Source: Mycobacteroides immunogenum (GTDB lineage Bacteria; Actinomycetota; Actinomycetes; Mycobacteriales; Mycobacteriaceae). From it: a DNA stretch of 64,000 nt. Positions 61,385-64,000 of this stretch are shown piece after piece. Where the stretch lies: the NCBI RefSeq assembly GCF_001605725.1, contig NZ_CP011530.1, positions 4,836,001 to 4,900,000 on the forward strand, given 5' to 3'. A program made the translations under genes and the position numbers. How positions within the stretch are numbered: position 1 is the first letter of the stretch; the number at the start of each line of letters is the position of its first letter. Below the pieces are notes generated by a model. That model was not told the origin of the DNA and ran no database searches. It saw only the letters and a list, made by a program, of their open reading frames with translations.

Positions 61385-61813
61385 CTACGAGCTCGGCTGA
61401 GTCTTCTCGAACTCGGCCACCTTGGCCCGGAAGCCATCCGGGAACGACGCCGACTTACCGCCGCGCGCATGCACGTAGACGGTCTCACCGGTGATGAGAT
61501 GCTCAGCGCCCCGGTGAATTTCGAAGTGGCAGGTCATGCTCGCGCGTCCCAGCCGGGCAATGCGCACCCCGATGTCGACGACGTCGTCGAAACGGGCCGA
61601 CGCGTGATAGTCGATCACCGACTTCACCACGTACATGTGCTCGAAGACCCCATCGCCCTGGGCGTTGCGCGCACCGGTCAGGGCTTCCCAGTACTCGGTG
61701 AGCGCGACGTCGAAGTACGCCAGATAGTGGGCATTGAAGACCACACCCTGCATGTCCACCTCGGCCCACCGCACGCGCAACGGGTGAAAGAAGCTGAAAT
61801 CCTCGCGCGCCAT
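61385..61813 (-). CDS. Hotdog-fold acyl-CoA thioesterase (4-hydroxybenzoyl-CoA type)
   Basis: 142 residues from ATG 61813. The active-site motif is RWAEVDMQGVVFNAHYLAYFDVALTEYW, with the aspartate in DMQGVVFN near the N-terminus. Likely hydrolyses a medium or aromatic acyl-CoA. Starts one base after the stop of the GH76 gene on the same strand; the longer frame to 61906 lies within GH76 and is rejected. Confidence 0.87.
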   Translation of the reverse strand: MAREDFSFFHPLRVRWAEVDMQGVVFNAHYLAYFDVALTEYWEALTGARNAQGDGVFEHMYVVKSVIDYHASARFDDVVDIGVRIARLGRASMTCHFEIHRGAEHLITGETVYVHARGGKSASFPDGFRAKVAEFEKTQPSS

Positions 61814-61814
61814 C

Positions 61815-62912
61815 TCAGGCGACCACGTGCGCGGCTTCGAGCAGCATCCATCCGGACAGCTGCACCGACAAGTCCCGCTCGGGCACCTTCGAAGGATTGA
61901 CGGCACCGGCGATGAACTGCGACGCCGCCGACTGTGCGGTCGGCAGATCGGCAGTGCGCGTCCAGTCCGCGCCGAACAACGGAAGATCCTCCACCGTCAG
62001 CCGGTTGTCCCACGCTGCTTCGGCGGAGGCCAGCAGGATGTCCCGGGCCGTGGTGCGCGCGTCGGTGTCCTGCGCAGAGTTCTCCGGCAGCGTGGTGACC
62101 ACCAGCGCCAGATAGCGGGCCAGAATGCCGTTGAACAGCCCGCCGTCTCCGCCGCCGCTGCCCCGGATCACACCGTCGTCGGTCATCAGATCCTTGACCG
62201 CGTGGACCAGACGGTGCACCCGCTGGGCATGCCGCGGCTCCGCGGTGCGCACCGCCAGCTCGGTCTCCAGCCCCAAAACCACACCCTGACAGTAGGTGTA
62301 GGTGGCCCGTTCCAGGGTGCCGTCCTCCTGGATGCCGTCGATCACCAGATGCGAGTCGGGATCGACGAGAGTCTTGTCGATCCAGTCGGACATCACCTCG
62401 GCCCGCCACACTCTTCCGGTGCGCGCCAACACGATTGCCGCGGGTCCGTTGGCGGGAGTGTTGAAGAACCTGTCCTGCTTGCGCCAGGGGATGCCACCGC
62501 CGTACTGCGGCATCCACGCGTCGAGGAACTGCTGCCGTAGGCGATTGAGCGCGCGAGGACGCTCCAGACCCAGCAGCTCGGAGGCCCGCTGCATGGCCAG
62601 CGCCAACCAGGCCATGTCGTCGTAGTACTGGTTGGTCCACATGAAGACATTGCGAAAGCGGTGTGCGCGTTGCATATCCGCCAGGTACTTGAGCCGATCC
62701 GGGCGCGGGTCACGCAGTTGCGCGTCGATCAGACAGTCCTGCAGATGCGCCTGCCACCAGTAGTGCCAATTCTTGAACCAGGTGGCACCCGGCGCCGGCG
62801 GCCAGGTGACGATGCCCAGCCGCATCCCCGGCAGATGCCACAGCGACGAGAGGTGCCGTGCGGTAATCGCGGCTTCGGCGCTACTGGCACGGTTCGCCCA
62901 CAGCACATCCAT
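61815..62912 (-). CDS. GH76 alpha-1,6-mannanase-like glycoside hydrolase (Rv0365c-like)
   Basis: 365 residues, alpha/alpha-barrel. The catalytic aspartate pair of family GH76 is D98 and D99 in NQYYDDMAWLALA. Also WRAEVMSDWIDKTLVD and TYTYCQGVVLGLETELA. No signal peptide is seen at MDVLWANRASS, so it appears cytosolic; it could act on lipomannan or arabinomannan precursors or breakdown products. Translationally close to the thioesterase (1-bp gap). Confidence 0.87.
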   Translation of the reverse strand: MDVLWANRASSAEAAITARHLSSLWHLPGMRLGIVTWPPAPGATWFKNWHYWWQAHLQDCLIDAQLRDPRPDRLKYLADMQRAHRFRNVFMWTNQYYDDMAWLALAMQRASELLGLERPRALNRLRQQFLDAWMPQYGGGIPWRKQDRFFNTPANGPAAIVLARTGRVWRAEVMSDWIDKTLVDPDSHLVIDGIQEDGTLERATYTYCQGVVLGLETELAVRTAEPRHAQRVHRLVHAVKDLMTDDGVIRGSGGGDGGLFNGILARYLALVVTTLPENSAQDTDARTTARDILLASAEAAWDNRLTVEDLPLFGADWTRTADLPTAQSAASQFIAGAVNPSKVPERDLSVQLSGWMLLEAAHVVA

Positions 62913-62933
62913 GCACCCGATACTAGGCGCGGC

Positions 62934-63608
62934 TCACCACGCCCTGTTCAGGTCGGCATGCTGACGGATCCAGGCGTGCATGGCGACCCCCGCCGCCACC
63001 CCGGCGTTGATGCTGCGCGTGGACCCGAATTGCGCAATCGAAACCGTCATCACCGCACCGCCTTTCGACGCGTCGGTGACGCCAGGACCTTCCTGTCCGA
63101 ACACCATCAAACAGTCCTGGGGCAGGCGCGCCGTCTCCAACGGCACCGAGCCGGGCACGTTGTCGACGGCCACCACCGCCAGCCCCGCCCGCACCGCGTA
63201 CTCCAGCAGCTCGTCGGTGCTGTCATGGTGCATCAGATGCTGATAGCGATCGGTGACCATGGCCCCACGCCGGTTCCAGCGGCGCCGGCCGACGATGTGC
63301 ACGGTGTGCACCGCGAACGCGTTGGCCGTCCGTACCACCGTGCCGATGTTGGCGTCGTTTTCGAAGTTCTCGATGGCGATGTGCAGCCGGTGCCGCCGGG
63401 TGTCGATATCGGCCACGATCGCGTCACGTCGCCAATAGCGGTAGGCGTCAACCACATTGCGAGCATCACCATCACGCAGGAGCTCCGGATCGTAGCGCGG
63501 GTCTTCCGGTAGCGGCAGACCCCGCTCACTCGCCCACGGCCCCACACCGTTGCCGGTGGCTCCCCACAGCGACGGCTCAGCGGGGCCGTCCATTGACTCC
63601 TCACCCAT
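62934..63608 (-). CDS. SpoU/TrmH-family RNA 2'-O-methyltransferase (Rv0380c-like)
   Basis: 224 residues, SPOUT knot. Motif 1 NFENDANIGTVVRTANAF, motif 2 CLMVFGQEGPGVT, motif 3 SINAGVAAGVAMHAWIRQ. N-terminal extension of about 70 residues could bind RNA. Target RNA unknown. Overlaps the next upstream gene by 8 bp. Confidence 0.88.
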   Translation of the reverse strand: MGEESMDGPAEPSLWGATGNGVGPWASERGLPLPEDPRYDPELLRDGDARNVVDAYRYWRRDAIVADIDTRRHRLHIAIENFENDANIGTVVRTANAFAVHTVHIVGRRRWNRRGAMVTDRYQHLMHHDSTDELLEYAVRAGLAVVAVDNVPGSVPLETARLPQDCLMVFGQEGPGVTDASKGGAVMTVSIAQFGSTRSINAGVAAGVAMHAWIRQHADLNRAW

Positions 63609-64000
63609 GATTCATCCACACGGCGGCGTGCGTGCCGATCACCGAGAGCGTCCCGGCGAGCACGGCCGCATTGATCTCCCCCTGCAGGCACAACGACGGC
63701 TGCAATTGCACCGCGTCGAGGGCAGCGTCGGGGAGCACCAGCACCGACGCGCCGTAGACCGCGCAGCTGCGCGGCAGGCCCGGGCCCGGCAGTGTCGGCG
63801 TCACCGTCACCATGAGTGGACCGCCACGGGCAGCCGACTCGTCGCGATAGCGCGCCGCAACCCCCGAAATATTCAGCCCCAGCAGTGAGTATCCGTTGCC
63901 GGTGAACGCATTCGGATCGCCCAGATCCACCTGACTGATCTGCTGACCGCTGGCGCGCCACGCCTCCATGCTCTTGGTGATGATCACCAGACCGGAGTCG
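63601..64000 (-). CDS. Conserved protein, 5' end outside window (Rv0381c-like by position)
   Basis: 133 residues visible; the frame is open at the right edge. No membrane segment or motif is recognised; the visible part has an Ala/Val/Leu-rich end (QGEINAAVLAGTLSVIGTHAAVWMNHG). Its stop overlaps the SpoU start by 8 bp, and in M. tuberculosis Rv0381c precedes Rv0380c in the same way. Confidence 0.65.
   Translation of the reverse strand, partial: DSGLVIITKSMEAWRASGQQISQVDLGDPNAFTGNGYSLLGLNISGVAARYRDESAARGGPLMVTVTPTLPGPGLPRSCAVYGASVLVLPDAALDAVQLQPSLCLQGEINAAVLAGTLSVIGTHAAVWMNHG

Overview
The window is GC-rich actinobacterial DNA. It keeps several gene blocks in the order known from Mycobacterium tuberculosis: thiE/thiO/thiS/thiG with an lpqL-type peptidase, mutT3, glnX-glnH-pknG, ackA-pta-fgd1, purT-rhodanese-metZ, and purA with the Rv0356c to Rv0365c neighbourhood. 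Lipoproteins, an MmpL transporter, F420 enzymes and a SigK/RskA pair also fit Mycobacteriaceae. A rapid grower of the Mycobacteroides abscessus/chelonae type is my best guess, but the species cannot be proved from the window. Coding density is very high. No gap between genes exceeds about 220 bp, and I see no tRNA, rRNA, CRISPR array, transposase or integrase.

Region 1 (1-11 kb): a truncated TauD-like dioxygenase, a Nudix hydrolase, two tandem LpqL-like secreted M28 aminopeptidases, an ABC-2 exporter, and the thiOSG operon behind a TPP riboswitch with thiE divergent. A small lipoprotein and mutT3 follow.

Region 2 (11-25 kb): glnX-glnH-pknG, the amino-acid-sensing kinase pathway, runs convergent to a compact operon fgd1 - Ddn-like - serpin-like - GH38 mannosidase - pta - ackA. 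A 55-bp near-perfect palindrome separates fgd1 from a divergent metallo-beta-lactamase-fold gene.

Region 3 (25-33 kb): a nine-gene, tightly packed run of ABC amino-acid transporter, GNAT acetyltransferase, COG3541-type nucleotidyltransferase, a small ORF and three flavin monooxygenases. It resembles the Bacillus subtilis ytm/S-alkylcysteine salvage operon.

Region 4 (33-44 kb): a PPOX flavoprotein, an MmpL/lipoprotein pair, metZ, rhodanese and purT, a UBP-type zinc finger divergent from an Na+/H+ antiporter, and an ion-transporter-superfamily permease.

Region 5 (44.0-54.5 kb) is the most striking part. It is a block with TspO, photolyase, an SRPBCC-SDR fusion, a SOUL haem protein, a cyclopropane synthase, then an FAD amine-oxidase-like protein, DUF1365, UfaA1-type CFA synthase, DUF1295, SigK and RskA. 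Two divergent CCATCC-N15-CCGAAT promoters, matching the SigK motif, sit between its two operons. The block is bracketed by about 70-bp direct repeats, because the 3' end of the thioesterase gene on its right is duplicated on its left. I read it as an inserted, SigK-controlled membrane-lipid and photo-oxidative stress module.

Region 6 (54.5-64 kb): thioesterase-purA, Rv0358-like, a site-2 protease, DUF3151, an Rv0361-like protein, fba, DedA, a hotdog thioesterase, a GH76 mannanase, a SpoU methyltransferase and a truncated conserved gene.
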